37,155 bases of DNA from Clostridiales bacterium (GTDB taxonomy: Bacteria; Bacillota; Clostridia; Christensenellales; JAISNN01), in assembly GCA_031275485.1 (NCBI GenBank), contig JAISOS010000005.1, positions 1-37,155 on the forward strand. Direction: 5' to 3'. Under the pieces are notes generated by a model, which was not told where the DNA came from, ran no database searches, and saw nothing but the letters and a program-made list of their open reading frames with translations. Position numbers and translations under genes: made by a program. The stretch's first letter is position 1; every line of letters begins with the position of its first letter. This document shows positions 27,861 through 36,460 of the stretch, in pieces.

Positions 27861-27894
27861 AAAAAAATGCCTTTCGTCGCGGAAGGCTTTTTTT
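27861..27894 (+). terminator. Rho-independent terminator of secDF
   Basis: GCCTTTC pairs with GGAAGGC around GTCGC, flanked by an A-run on the left and TTTTTTT on the right. Confidence 0.9.
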
Positions 27895-27913
27895 GTAGGA
27901 AACGGCTTTAAGT

Positions 27914-30427
27914 ATGGATATAAGCTATAAAAAAAGGAAAACTAACGACGAAAGCCTCGTCGCTTCGCTTGCGGAAAGCACGGGGCTGTCAAGGCTTGCC
28001 GCCGACCTTCTCGCGTCGCGCGGGATAGAAACGGAGGAGGATGCGAAACGTTTTTTGAATCCTTGCGCGGCGGATTTTTTGGATCCGTTTCTGATGCCCG
28101 ATATGCGCGCCGCCGTCGAAAGGATAGAGCGTGCGCTCAAAAACCGCGAGAAAATAGTCGTCTACGGCGATTACGATTGCGACGGCGTTTCGGCGGCGGC
28201 GATTCTGTACGATTTTTTTAGGGATAAGACCGAGACGTCCTATTATATTCCGTCGAGGAAGGACGGCTACGGACTGAGCGCGGCGGCGATAGACAAGATT
28301 GCCGAGAGCGTGTTTCCCGATCTCATAATTACCGTAGACTGCGGCGTTACGTCCGTCGGGGAAGTCGAATACATAAAGGAGCTTGGAATCGACGCGATAA
28401 TCACAGACCATCACACGCCGCAGGACGCCCTTCCCGACGCGCCCGTGCTGAATCCCAAGGTCGGAGGCTACGGAAACGAGCTTTGCGGGGCGGGCGTCGC
28501 GCTGAAGCTTGTCGAGGCTCTCGCGGGCTTTAAGGAAGCCGAGCGTTATATGGATATAGCGGCGATAGCGACGGTGGGCGACATGGTGCCCCTAACTGGC
28601 GAGAACCGCGCTATAACCGCGCTGGGACTTGAAAAGATGAACGTGAAAAGCAATATACGGAAGGGCTTAAAAAACCTCTTTTCCAGCCTGAAATTGGATA
28701 AAATTACGGCGTCCGACATAGCCTTCACAATTGCTCCGCGTTTGAATGCCGCAGGGCGCATGGGGCTTGCGGACAGAGCGTTGGAGCTTTTGGTGTCCGA
28801 GGACTATTTCAACATCGAATGTCTTATAAAGGAGCTTAACGCGGACAACGCCGAGAGACAGACCCTGCTTTCCGACGTCACGGACGACGTCTACGAAAGA
28901 CTTTTAGAGGAGGATTTGAACGCGTCCCGCTGTATCGTTCTCGCCGACGCGAGGTGGGACGGCGGCATACTCGGTCTGGCGTGTTCGAAGACGGCGGGCG
29001 AATTCAACCGTCCCGCGCTCCTTTTCACCGAAAAGGACGGCGTTTTAAAGGGTTCGGCGCGAAGCGTAGAGGGCATAAACATATTTGAAGCGCTGTCTGG
29101 TTGCAAGGGGCTTTTTACGGCTTTCGGCGGACACGCGCAGGCGGCGGGCGTAAGCTTGCCGCGCGAAAATTTCGCGGCGTTCAAGCAAAAAATCAACGAA
29201 TATATGCGCAAATACGGAAACAAACCCTTTCTGCCCTCCGCAGTATACGACGCAGCGCCTAAGGAAAAGCCCGATTTGGAGACGGTCAGAGAATTGCGCG
29301 CGCTCGAACCTTTCGGCGAGGGTAATCCCCGTCCGGTGTTTTGGTTTAAAAACCGCGAGATGCGCTTTACGCGCATAAAGGGCACGTCGCATATAAAGGA
29401 GCGAAGCGGAACTTTCGAGACGGTCGGCTTTAATATGGCGGACGGCGCGGAGCTTCTAAACAGCCTCGCCGAAAAAAATCTGTTCGCGACGGCGGACTGC
29501 TGCGCGTACAATAACGCGGAGTACGTCAAAGCGGTCATACAATGCTGTTACGCCTCGCCGCCCGAGGAATGTTTCGACAAGGTTCGTCTTTTAGAAGCGT
29601 ATCTGTCCGCCGCTGCGGCGAACGGGCGCAATTTAATTGTTCAAAACGGCGAAGAAATAAACGGCGCGAATTCTCCTAACGGCGGGGACGGAAACGGTTC
29701 GCTTACCCAAAACGGCAATATCGCATGCGGCGCAAATTCTCCGAACGGTAAGGACGAAAGAGGTTCTCTTATTCAAAATGATAAAAATGCGGGAAAAAAC
29801 GTTTCCGAGCGCGTAAAACGTTTTGAAAAGGACGGCGTTTCCGATATAATAAAGGACACTGATGAGATTTACGGCACGGCGTTCGTCGCTTTCGACGACC
29901 GCACCGCCGCGGAATTTTATAAAAAATTCCGTTCCGAATGCGATAAATTACTGCTGTTTTGCTACCGTGCGCCGGAATCGCGTAATCCGTATAACCGCCT
30001 GTTTTTATCGCCTAAGGATTTAAGGTTCAATTATTACGGCAGGGTCGTCTATCTCGACAAGCCGCTTTTCGATCCGACGGCTTATTCGTCCGCGCGCGGA
30101 ATATTCGTCTGTAGCGGAGAGAATCCGTTAGACGGCGCGCTTAGGTCGATCGGTTTGAACGGCGAGCGCATAAGGGAGCTTTATATCCGCATACGCGGCG
30201 GCATAAACGGCGGCGCGGAGGGGCTTCGCGGAATTTATTCGCAGTCGGCGGGCGACAAAAAATTTTCATATACGGAATTTGTCGCGGCTTTCGCCGTATT
30301 TTACGAGCTAGGGCTTATAGAAACGGGTAAAAACGGCGTTAAACTGAACGAAAAAAAGACGGATTTGGAAAATTCTTCTGTATACCGTAAATGTACCCGC
30401 ACGGCGGACGGAGAAAGCGGAAAATAA
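27914..30427 (+). CDS. recJ: Single-stranded-DNA-specific exonuclease RecJ
   Basis: RecJ degrades single-stranded DNA 5' to 3' in recombination, mismatch and base-excision repair. DHH-family metal motifs are intact: DYDCDG (86-91), VDCG (141-144) and TDHHTPQ (164-170). The DHHA1 motif is GGHAQAAG (405-412). An OB-like domain follows. The 837-aa length exceeds typical RecJ (about 560-800). Part of the surplus is a Gly/Asn/Ser-rich insertion at about 577-635, with a 22-residue unit beginning GANSPNG occurring twice. The ribosome site is weak: AGGA lies 13 nt before the ATG. It lies between secDF and relA as in many Clostridia, but apt is absent. Confidence 0.95.
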   Translation: MDISYKKRKTNDESLVASLAESTGLSRLAADLLASRGIETEEDAKRFLNPCAADFLDPFLMPDMRAAVERIERALKNREKIVVYGDYDCDGVSAAAILYDFFRDKTETSYYIPSRKDGYGLSAAAIDKIAESVFPDLIITVDCGVTSVGEVEYIKELGIDAIITDHHTPQDALPDAPVLNPKVGGYGNELCGAGVALKLVEALAGFKEAERYMDIAAIATVGDMVPLTGENRAITALGLEKMNVKSNIRKGLKNLFSSLKLDKITASDIAFTIAPRLNAAGRMGLADRALELLVSEDYFNIECLIKELNADNAERQTLLSDVTDDVYERLLEEDLNASRCIVLADARWDGGILGLACSKTAGEFNRPALLFTEKDGVLKGSARSVEGINIFEALSGCKGLFTAFGGHAQAAGVSLPRENFAAFKQKINEYMRKYGNKPFLPSAVYDAAPKEKPDLETVRELRALEPFGEGNPRPVFWFKNREMRFTRIKGTSHIKERSGTFETVGFNMADGAELLNSLAEKNLFATADCCAYNNAEYVKAVIQCCYASPPEECFDKVRLLEAYLSAAAANGRNLIVQNGEEINGANSPNGGDGNGSLTQNGNIACGANSPNGKDERGSLIQNDKNAGKNVSERVKRFEKDGVSDIIKDTDEIYGTAFVAFDDRTAAEFYKKFRSECDKLLLFCYRAPESRNPYNRLFLSPKDLRFNYYGRVVYLDKPLFDPTAYSSARGIFVCSGENPLDGALRSIGLNGERIRELYIRIRGGINGGAEGLRGIYSQSAGDKKFSYTEFVAAFAVFYELGLIETGKNGVKLNEKKTDLENSSVYRKCTRTADGESGK
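29663..29794 (+). repeat. In-gene 66-bp tandem duplication within recJ
   Basis: Two 66-bp units start at 29663 and 29729 (GGCGCGAATTCTCC and GGCGCAAATTCTCC). They have diverged mostly at silent or conservative sites and keep the frame. Confidence 0.8.
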
Positions 30428-30749
30428 AAGAACAAAAAATAACCGAAAATAATAGGAGTAATTAAAAAGACGGTAAAAACGGCTGAAACAGTGGGAAACG
30501 GTAAAAAGCGGTGCAAAAGCGGTAAAACGATATATAGAACGATGAAAAAATGACGGGAGAAAACGATAGAAAAGCAATAAAAAAACTATGAAAAAACCGC
30601 AAAAAGACGAAAAAACGATTGAAAAATGATAAGAAACTACAAAAAAACAGTGAAAACGATAGAAAAGCAATAAAAAACGGCAAAAAACGATAACAAACAA
30701 TAAAAATCGCGGGCGGTACGCGCCGCGCGTTTTCCGAAAAGAAAAAATT
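30428..30749 (+). other. A-rich, purine-biased spacer with degenerate repeats
   Basis: This 320-bp stretch is almost devoid of C and T on the plus strand. It is built of short blocks such as AAAACGGT and AAAACGATAGAAAAGCAATAA. The latter block occurs twice, 93 bp apart (near 30559 and 30652). No ORF on the plus strand, promoter or terminator is recognised. The minus-strand Phe/Ser-rich frames are an effect of the base bias. Confidence 0.7.
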
Positions 30750-32909
30750 ATGGACTTCGACGCTTTGATTGAAAGACTGAAAAGCATTTACGGCAAGCGT
30801 GATTTTGAAAAAATCATGACTGCTTTTGAGTTTGCCGAAAAAGCGCACAGAGGTCAAAAACGCGCCTCGGGCGAGGATTATTTTGCACATCCCTGCGCCG
30901 TCGTTGACATTCTCATAGATATGAAAATGGATGTGACCACGGTAATGGCGGCGTTTCTTCACGACGTTTTGGAGGACACAGCCGTAACCGACGCGGAAAT
31001 GGCGGCGAAATTCGGCGGCGAAATCGTTACGCTAGTAAAGGGCGTAACCAAGTTCGACAAACTGAAATTCGCCAACAAAATAGACGAGGAGGCGGAGAAC
31101 CTCCGAAAAATGTTTTTGGCGATAGCCGAGGACATACGCGTCGTCATAATCAAGCTTGCCGACCGCTTGCATAATATGCGCACCCTTATGAGCAAGCCCG
31201 AGGAGAGCCGCCGTCACACGGCGATGGAAACTCTGGAAATTTACGCGCCGTTCGCGGGGCGTCTCGGTATGTCGCAGATTAAGGTGGAGCTCGAGGATCT
31301 CGCCATGTACTATCTCTATCCGATCGAGTACGCCGACCTCAAAGCGCGCGTGCAGGCGAAGCTGACCGAGCGGCAGGAATTTATAAACAAGGTCTGCGCG
31401 GAAATCAAAGTTCGCCTAAACGAGATGGAAATAGACGGCGACGTGTACGGCAGACCCAAGCATTTTTACAGTATTTTCAACAAAATGCGCCGACAAAACA
31501 AAAAATTCGAGGAAGTTTACGACCTCATCGCCGTCCGTGTCATCGTAAACAACATCAAGGACTGCTACGCCGTTCTGGGCGTCATTCACACAATGTGGAC
31601 GCCCGTCCCCGGCAGGTTCAAGGACTATATCGCGATGAAGAAGGCGAATAACTATCAGTCCCTGCACACGACCGTATTCACGAAGTTCGGCGCGCTTTTC
31701 GAAATTCAAATCCGAACTAGGGAAATGCACGAAATAGCGGAGTACGGCATAGCGGCGCATTGGAAATATAAGAATCCGAAAGCCTTAGACGACGCGGAAT
31801 ACGGCGAGCGGCTGAATTTCATAAAAGGCTTTATGGAGGCGGAGGTCAGTCTCACCGATAACAAGGAATTTTTGGACATCGTGAAGACGGACATAGGTCA
31901 GCACGAGCTTTTGGTATTCACTCCCAAGGGTAAGGTCGTAGACCTCCCCGTAGGTTCTACGGGCATCGACTTCGCCTACAATATCCACAGCGAGCTTGGC
32001 AACAAATGCGTGGGTATTAAGATCAACGAAAAAATGGTTCCAATAGAGACAAAACTTCAAAGCGGCGACGTCGTCGAGGTCCTGACCAGCGCGAATTCGA
32101 AAGGGCCTAGCCGCGACTGGCTGAAAATCGTGCGCACGACGGGCGCGAAGTCCAAAATACATCAATTCTTCAAACGCGAAATGAAGGATGAGAACATAAA
32201 AAAAGGCAGGGAAATGCTCGAAAGCGAGGCGCGCCACAAGGGCTATTCCTTTTCGGAGCTGCTTGTCGGCGGACGAGACGAAGTGATGAAGCGCTATATG
32301 TTCACATCCGACGACGATATGCTCGCCTCCGTCGGCTACGGCGGAATGAGTACCAAACAGATACTGTTCAAGCTCATAGAGCATTACAAAAAAGAAAAGA
32401 AAAACGAGTACAAGACCTTGGGCGCGGACGCCGCCCTGTCCGTCGATAAAAAGGACGCGGTCGGCGGCGTTATGATAGGCGGCTACAACGAAAAAAACGC
32501 GAGATTCGCGAGTTGCTGCAACCCTCTGCCGGGAGACGCCATCGTCGCTTATATAAGTAAGGGCAAGGGCGTGGCGGTGCACCGCTCGGACTGCTCCAAT
32601 CTCAAAGGGCTTGACAAAGAGCGCATACGCGCGGTCGAATGGCCCGCCGTCATCTCCCACGATCTTACCGCCAATATACGCGTTACCGTCTTGGACAGAA
32701 AGGGCGTTTTTTCCGAGATTTCATCGCTCATAAACGCACTCGGTTTTTCGCTCGATTCGTTCAGCGGAAGTCTGACGGGCACGGATGCGGCGGGCGTTGC
32801 CAAGGGCGATATAAAATTCACCGTCAAAATCAAAAGCATGGAAGAGCTGACCAGCCTGCTTAATAAGCTGCGAAGCGCAAAAGACGTTATAGACGCTCAA
32901 AGATTTTGA
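30750..32909 (+). CDS. relA: Bifunctional (p)ppGpp synthetase/hydrolase (RelA/SpoT homologue)
   Basis: This enzyme makes and degrades the stringent-response alarmone (p)ppGpp. The HD hydrolase domain is intact: His47 in YFAHPCAVV, HDVLEDT (71-77) and KLADRLHNMRT (about 135-145). The synthetase domain follows, with RPKHFYSIFNKM and GRFKDYIAMKKANNYQSLHT. A TGS domain begins near VFTPKGKVVDLP, and an ACT domain ends the 719-aa protein. Both catalytic halves look functional, so this is the long bifunctional Rel type of Gram-positive bacteria. No ribosome site is seen before the ATG, which lies directly after the A-rich spacer; translation initiation may be unusual. dtd, usually next, is absent. 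Confidence 0.96.
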   Translation: MDFDALIERLKSIYGKRDFEKIMTAFEFAEKAHRGQKRASGEDYFAHPCAVVDILIDMKMDVTTVMAAFLHDVLEDTAVTDAEMAAKFGGEIVTLVKGVTKFDKLKFANKIDEEAENLRKMFLAIAEDIRVVIIKLADRLHNMRTLMSKPEESRRHTAMETLEIYAPFAGRLGMSQIKVELEDLAMYYLYPIEYADLKARVQAKLTERQEFINKVCAEIKVRLNEMEIDGDVYGRPKHFYSIFNKMRRQNKKFEEVYDLIAVRVIVNNIKDCYAVLGVIHTMWTPVPGRFKDYIAMKKANNYQSLHTTVFTKFGALFEIQIRTREMHEIAEYGIAAHWKYKNPKALDDAEYGERLNFIKGFMEAEVSLTDNKEFLDIVKTDIGQHELLVFTPKGKVVDLPVGSTGIDFAYNIHSELGNKCVGIKINEKMVPIETKLQSGDVVEVLTSANSKGPSRDWLKIVRTTGAKSKIHQFFKREMKDENIKKGREMLESEARHKGYSFSELLVGGRDEVMKRYMFTSDDDMLASVGYGGMSTKQILFKLIEHYKKEKKNEYKTLGADAALSVDKKDAVGGVMIGGYNEKNARFASCCNPLPGDAIVAYISKGKGVAVHRSDCSNLKGLDKERIRAVEWPAVISHDLTANIRVTVLDRKGVFSEISSLINALGFSLDSFSGSLTGTDAAGVAKGDIKFTVKIKSMEELTSLLNKLRSAKDVIDAQRF

Positions 32910-32943
32910 GGTTTTGTTTTTGTTGCAAAATATGCGGCGAAAA

Positions 32944-32969
32944 ATCGCATTTAAACGGCTAAATGCGAT
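32944..32969 (+). terminator. Hairpin after relA
   Basis: ATCGCATTTA pairs perfectly with TAAATGCGAT around AACGGC. T-runs come only some 12-20 nt later, so a terminator role is possible but not clear. Confidence 0.4.
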
Positions 32970-33093
32970 CAATTCATCTATTTTTATGCTATTTTTTTTA
33001 ATTCTTTAAAAAAGCGGCGTACTAAGCGGTGTATGGCGGGTATTATATTAACGGGTTTTTAACCGTGTTAATTCGTATATGTTCCGAAATATT

Positions 33094-33170
33094 GAAGTTT
33101 TTTGGAAAGGGGCGCGGGGGAAAGCCTTTTGTTCACAAAAGGTTTCCCCCGCATAGTCTTTTAAAAAATA
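33094..33170 (+). repeat. Dispersed palindromic repeat, copy 15 (best-preserved)
   Basis: GAAGTTTTTTGGAAAGGGGC, then GCGGGGGAAAGCC, the core TTTTGTTCACAAAA, GGTTTCCCCCGCATAGTC. The CATA flank faces the MBL gene. Confidence 0.92.
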
Positions 33171-33189
33171 TGAAAATCCCTTCTCCCGA

Positions 33190-33241
33190 AAAAAGGAATT
33201 TGCAATGGAATCTATAAAAAGGAATTTGCAATGGAATCTAT
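33190..33241 (+). repeat. 26-bp tandem duplication of a ribosome site and start codon
   Basis: Copies 33190-33215 and 33216-33241 are identical. Each contains AAAGGA, ATG and the next codons. The first ATG (33205) opens a 12-codon frame that ends at TAA 33241-33243, overlapping the true start (33231) in another frame. Confidence 0.9.
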
Positions 33242-33956
33242 AACTGTTGTTAACGCGGTATTGTCCGAGAACACGTATATCGTGTACGACGCGGATACGT
33301 TGCGCGGTTTTCTAATCGACCCCGGATCCGACGGGCGGAAAATCGAAGCGGCGGCGGCGCGCAAAGGCGTCAAAATCGAGGCGGCGCTGCTCACGCACGG
33401 ACATTTCGACCACGCGCTCTCCGCCGCGTATTTTCAGGCGAAGGGCGTCAAAATATACGTAAGCAAGGCGGATGCGGACAAAATAGAGGGGCATAGCTTT
33501 GATATGAGCCGCTTTTTCGGCAGGGAGTTCGTTACTCTCACGGCGGATTGCGTATTTGATTGTGATTATTTAAACGGCTTCGATGTGAAAGCCGCCGGCG
33601 GGTCTTTAAACGTTTCCGATATGAAAAATACGGGGAAAGAGCGGGAATTTATGTCGGTTTCGGACGGCGGTTTTTTAAACGTTGCGGGTATGAAAGCAGG
33701 GGTTATTTATACGCCGGGACATTCCAGGGGAGGCGTCTGTTTTTATTTTGAAAAAGAGGGCGTTCTTTTTTCCGGCGACACGCTGTTTTCGGACGGCATA
33801 GGCAGGAGCGACTTTTCGGACGGCGATTTTTTGAAATTGAAGGAGTCTATAACCGCCAAGCTGTTTTCTTTGCCTGACGAGACGGTCGTCCGTCCCGGGC
33901 ACGGCGAAGCCACCGCGATAGGACTTGAAAAGCGCAATAAGACTTTGTTTTCATAA
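33231..33956 (+). CDS. MBL-fold hydrolase (glyoxalase II-like, YcbL/YqgX type)
   Basis: This metallo-beta-lactamase-fold hydrolase likely acts on thioesters such as S-lactoylglutathione-like compounds, but the substrate in such anaerobes is unknown. Metal motifs are THGHFDHALS (His56, His58, Asp60, His61), TPGHSRGG (His164), FSGDTLF (Asp183) and RPGHGEAT (His224), all intact. It has 241 aa against about 205-210 usually. The extra segment at about 115-155 contains two similar blocks 23 residues apart (GGSLNVSDMK and GGFLNVAGMK). The ribosome site AAGGA is 7 nt upstream and duplicated. It is the first gene of a likely unit with the DUF3781 gene and hemZ. Confidence 0.88.
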   Translation: MESITVVNAVLSENTYIVYDADTLRGFLIDPGSDGRKIEAAAARKGVKIEAALLTHGHFDHALSAAYFQAKGVKIYVSKADADKIEGHSFDMSRFFGREFVTLTADCVFDCDYLNGFDVKAAGGSLNVSDMKNTGKEREFMSVSDGGFLNVAGMKAGVIYTPGHSRGGVCFYFEKEGVLFSGDTLFSDGIGRSDFSDGDFLKLKESITAKLFSLPDETVVRPGHGEATAIGLEKRNKTLFS

Positions 33957-33989
33957 TATTCCGAGAATAAAACGAGCGAGTTAAACAAA

Positions 33990-34250
33990 ATGAACGAATT
34001 GGTTTTAAATGCGGAGAAGATCCACACGACGCTTATGGGCGCGGAAAGAATAAAAAGAAATCTGCGTTTGCCGGAGGTGGACGTAGACGGAGTCGTTGAA
34101 TTTTGCAAGGATAAAATCAAAGACGGACGGAGCCGTTTTTATAGGCGAGGGAAAAATTGGTATGTCGAAATCGAGGATATAATCATAACGGTGAACGCGC
34201 GCGCTTTTACTGTAATAACGGCGCACGGGGGAAATCGGCCGGGAGAATAG
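33990..34250 (+). CDS. DUF3781 family protein
   Basis: This 86-aa protein resembles DUF3781 (Pfam PF12636), a small family of unknown function in Bacillota. Features recalled for the family are the KIHTTLMGAERIKRNL segment (10-25), CKDKI, and a GKNWYVEIEDIIITVNARAF core followed by TVITAH. It has no signal peptide or membrane helix. It lies 33 bp after the MBL gene and 156 bp before hemZ, so it is probably co-transcribed with both. The ribosome site is poor (a GAG stretch), which suggests translation may depend on the upstream gene. Confidence 0.75.
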   Translation: MNELVLNAEKIHTTLMGAERIKRNLRLPEVDVDGVVEFCKDKIKDGRSRFYRRGKNWYVEIEDIIITVNARAFTVITAHGGNRPGE

Positions 34251-34406
34251 ATCGGAAATCTGCACGCGTGAAAGAAAACGGCGGCGTTACGGAAAAAATA
34301 CCGCCGGCACGGCGCGGGAAGTTTGCGAAAGAATTGGAAAGAATTGCAAGAGTCGATAAGAGTTTATGAAAGTTTTTATACGGAACAACGTCGGAGATAC
34401 GGAAAA

Positions 34407-36089
34407 ATGCTTTTAGTGTGCCGGGAGGAATTCGCGAACGAATTGCGGGAATTGATAAGAGCCTTTGAAAATGCGGGCGCGTCGGAGAAATTAGACGACT
34501 GCCGCGCGGAAATCGACTGCGTTTACGAAAACGGCGAATTGACCGCGAGGGTCGAATATTACCGCGCTTATAAGGACGAAAAACCGTCGGGGAAAACGGA
34601 GTATAACGGCGTTAACATAAACGGCGGATTGGCGGAAAAAACCGAATGCGGCAACGTTCAAAAAAGCGGCGAGGCGGCGGAAACGGAATACGAAAAAACG
34701 ACTCTTATTTTGCGCGAAGCGGCATGCGTCGGGGCGATCGAGGTTAAACGCAAGACGAAAAGAATGCTAAAAAGGATTTTTTACGACGCGCTCTCGAAGC
34801 TTACGGGAGAAAATCTGCCTTACGGCTCGCTTACGGGTATCCGTCCCACAAAACTCGCCTACGAAATTTTAGAAAACGGCGGCGGCTACGAATATGCGGA
34901 GCGGGAAATTTCCGAAAAACCCTCTTACGAAATTTTGAAAAAGAATCAGGACGGCGGCGGATATAAATACGCCGAGCGCGTTCTCGCCGAATATTTCCGC
35001 GTGTCGGAGATAAAAGCGCGCCTGATTACGGAAATTATAAAAAATCAGGCGGGAATTTACGAGAAAAATCCGACGCTTTACGACGTTTACGTAAATATTC
35101 CGTTTTGTCCTTCGCGCTGCTCGTACTGTACGTTTTTGACCGCAGACATAAAACGCGCCGCAGGACTTATCGAACCGTATACAGAATATCTTTTGCGCGA
35201 ACTGGATTTGGCGTTTGAAATCTCGGGCGGCGCGTGCAACGCGTTATATATCGGCGGCGGCACGCCCACTGCCGTAGACTGCAAAACGCTTGAAAAAATC
35301 TTAAAGAAGGCGGCGAAGTTTTCTTTCCGCGAATTCACGGTCGAGGCGGGCAGACCAGACACCGTAACCGCCGAAAATCTCGCTCTGATAAAGGATTACG
35401 GCGCGGCGCGAATCTCCGTCAATCCGCAGTCCTTCAACGAGCGGACGCTCGGCATAATCGGCAGAAGCCACGGCGAAAAACATATTTACGACGCGTTCGC
35501 GCTTGCGGAACGTTTCGGTTTTTCAATCAACGCGGATATAATCGCTATGTTGCCCGGCGAGAGCGTGGATGATTTTTTGTATACCGTAAACCGCGCGGCG
35601 GCGCTTGGACCGCAAAATATCACCGTGCATAACCTTGCGCTAAAAAGGGGCAGTGGCCTTGTTTCGAGCAATTTTAAGCACGGTGCCGCCGCGGACGCGG
35701 GCGGCGATAACTGCGGCGGCTTTGCCGGGCGCGTCGGCGGAACGGCGCGAACGGTTTCGACGGTTCAGACGCAAGCGGAGCTTATGACGGACGGCGCTTA
35801 CTCGCTTTTAAAGGATGCGGGTTATTCGCCCTATTATATGTACCGCCAAAAGTATATGTCTGGGAACCTTGAAAATTGCGGTTATGCAAAGCCCGGCTTT
35901 GCCTGCGCGTATAATATAGACGTTATGGAAGAAACTCACTGCGTTATGGCGGTCGGCGCTGGCGCGATTTCTAAACGCGTAACGTCCGGCGGCAAAATCG
36001 ACCGCCAAGCCAATATCAAAGACGTCAAGGGATATATGCAATGCTTTTCGGAATTATACGCTAAAAAGAGAAGGTTTTTTTCAGATTAA
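34407..36089 (+). CDS. hemZ: HemZ-family radical SAM protein (coproporphyrinogen dehydrogenase-like)
   Basis: This HemN-related radical SAM protein is annotated in Bacillota as coproporphyrinogen dehydrogenase HemZ, though its true reaction is uncertain. ATG 34407 (GGAG about 10 nt upstream) gives the family N-terminus MLLVCREEFANELRELIRAF. The alternative TTG at 34323 adds 28 unlikely residues. LTGIRPTKL (about 142-150) precedes the cluster motif CPSRCSYC (Cys234, Cys238, Cys241). Then come YIGGGTPTAV and YMYRQKYMSGNLENCGY. At 560 aa it is longer than usual (about 480-500). Surplus segments lie at about 60-97 (NGVNINGGLAEKTE), about 152-192 (YEIL-x-GGGY-YAER twice) and about 424-455. Confidence 0.9.
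   Translation: MLLVCREEFANELRELIRAFENAGASEKLDDCRAEIDCVYENGELTARVEYYRAYKDEKPSGKTEYNGVNINGGLAEKTECGNVQKSGEAAETEYEKTTLILREAACVGAIEVKRKTKRMLKRIFYDALSKLTGENLPYGSLTGIRPTKLAYEILENGGGYEYAEREISEKPSYEILKKNQDGGGYKYAERVLAEYFRVSEIKARLITEIIKNQAGIYEKNPTLYDVYVNIPFCPSRCSYCTFLTADIKRAAGLIEPYTEYLLRELDLAFEISGGACNALYIGGGTPTAVDCKTLEKILKKAAKFSFREFTVEAGRPDTVTAENLALIKDYGAARISVNPQSFNERTLGIIGRSHGEKHIYDAFALAERFGFSINADIIAMLPGESVDDFLYTVNRAAALGPQNITVHNLALKRGSGLVSSNFKHGAAADAGGDNCGGFAGRVGGTARTVSTVQTQAELMTDGAYSLLKDAGYSPYYMYRQKYMSGNLENCGYAKPGFACAYNIDVMEETHCVMAVGAGAISKRVTSGGKIDRQANIKDVKGYMQCFSELYAKKRRFFSD
34860..34991 (+). repeat. In-gene 66-bp duplication within hemZ
   Basis: TACGAAATTTT begins units at 34860 and 34926. Each encodes YEIL, then GGGY and YAER. 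The second is slightly longer (NQD added), in frame. Confidence 0.7.
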
Positions 36090-36114
36090 TGCGGAGGGAG
36101 ATTTTTTGTTTTTT

Positions 36115-36185
36115 TCAGATTACGCGGGGAAAACCTTTTGTGAACAAAAAGACTTTTATTCGCGCTCCTTTCAGAAAAACTTCGG
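36115..36185 (-). repeat. Dispersed palindromic repeat, copy 16
   Basis: GATTACGCGGGGAAAACC, the core TTTTGTGAACAAAA, a decayed right arm, then CGCGCTCCTTTCAGAAAAAC. It starts 26 bp after the hemZ stop. Confidence 0.8.
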
Positions 36186-36278
36186 TAATATATTTCAAAT
36201 TAGCTTCGCTTTACGAACAACGCGTAAAGCCGCCTTTTAAAAAGACGCGCCGCGCCGGGCGCGAGGAGTATTCTTTTT

Positions 36279-36337
36279 TGTTTATGCGGGAGAAATCTTA
36301 TTTGTAAAAAAAGACTTCTCCCGCATAAATTTTAAAA
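36279..36337. repeat. Dispersed palindromic repeat, copy 17 (symmetric ends)
   Basis: TTTATGCGGGAGAA pairs with TTCTCCCGCATAAA around a decayed core (ATCTTATTTG and AAAAAAGAC). The GAGAA/TTCTC change occurs in both arms. Confidence 0.85.
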
Positions 36338-36380
36338 TAAAAAACAACGTAAAATAAATTCACTTTTTTCAAAAAAACTA

Positions 36381-36408
36381 TTGACAAATTCGAATATTGT
36401 GATATAAT
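36381..36408 (+). promoter_or_regulatory. Promoter of the Tyr/Pro/Gly-rich membrane protein
   Basis: TTGACA (36381-36386), a 16-bp spacer and TATAAT (36403-36408). The start codon follows about 50 bp later. Confidence 0.8.
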
Positions 36409-36460
36409 GATTACGTTGATAATGAGTTATTGTTTAAGTTTGGCGCATTTCGGAGGGAAA

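Noticed and set aside
30308-30962. Two overlapping Phe/Ser-rich minus-strand frames over the A-rich spacer
   Set aside because: Their composition simply mirrors the purine bias, and there is no start context.
34157-34369. 70-aa plus-strand frame between the DUF3781 gene and hemZ
   Set aside because: It overlaps the end of the DUF3781 gene in another frame, without a ribosome site or family resemblance.
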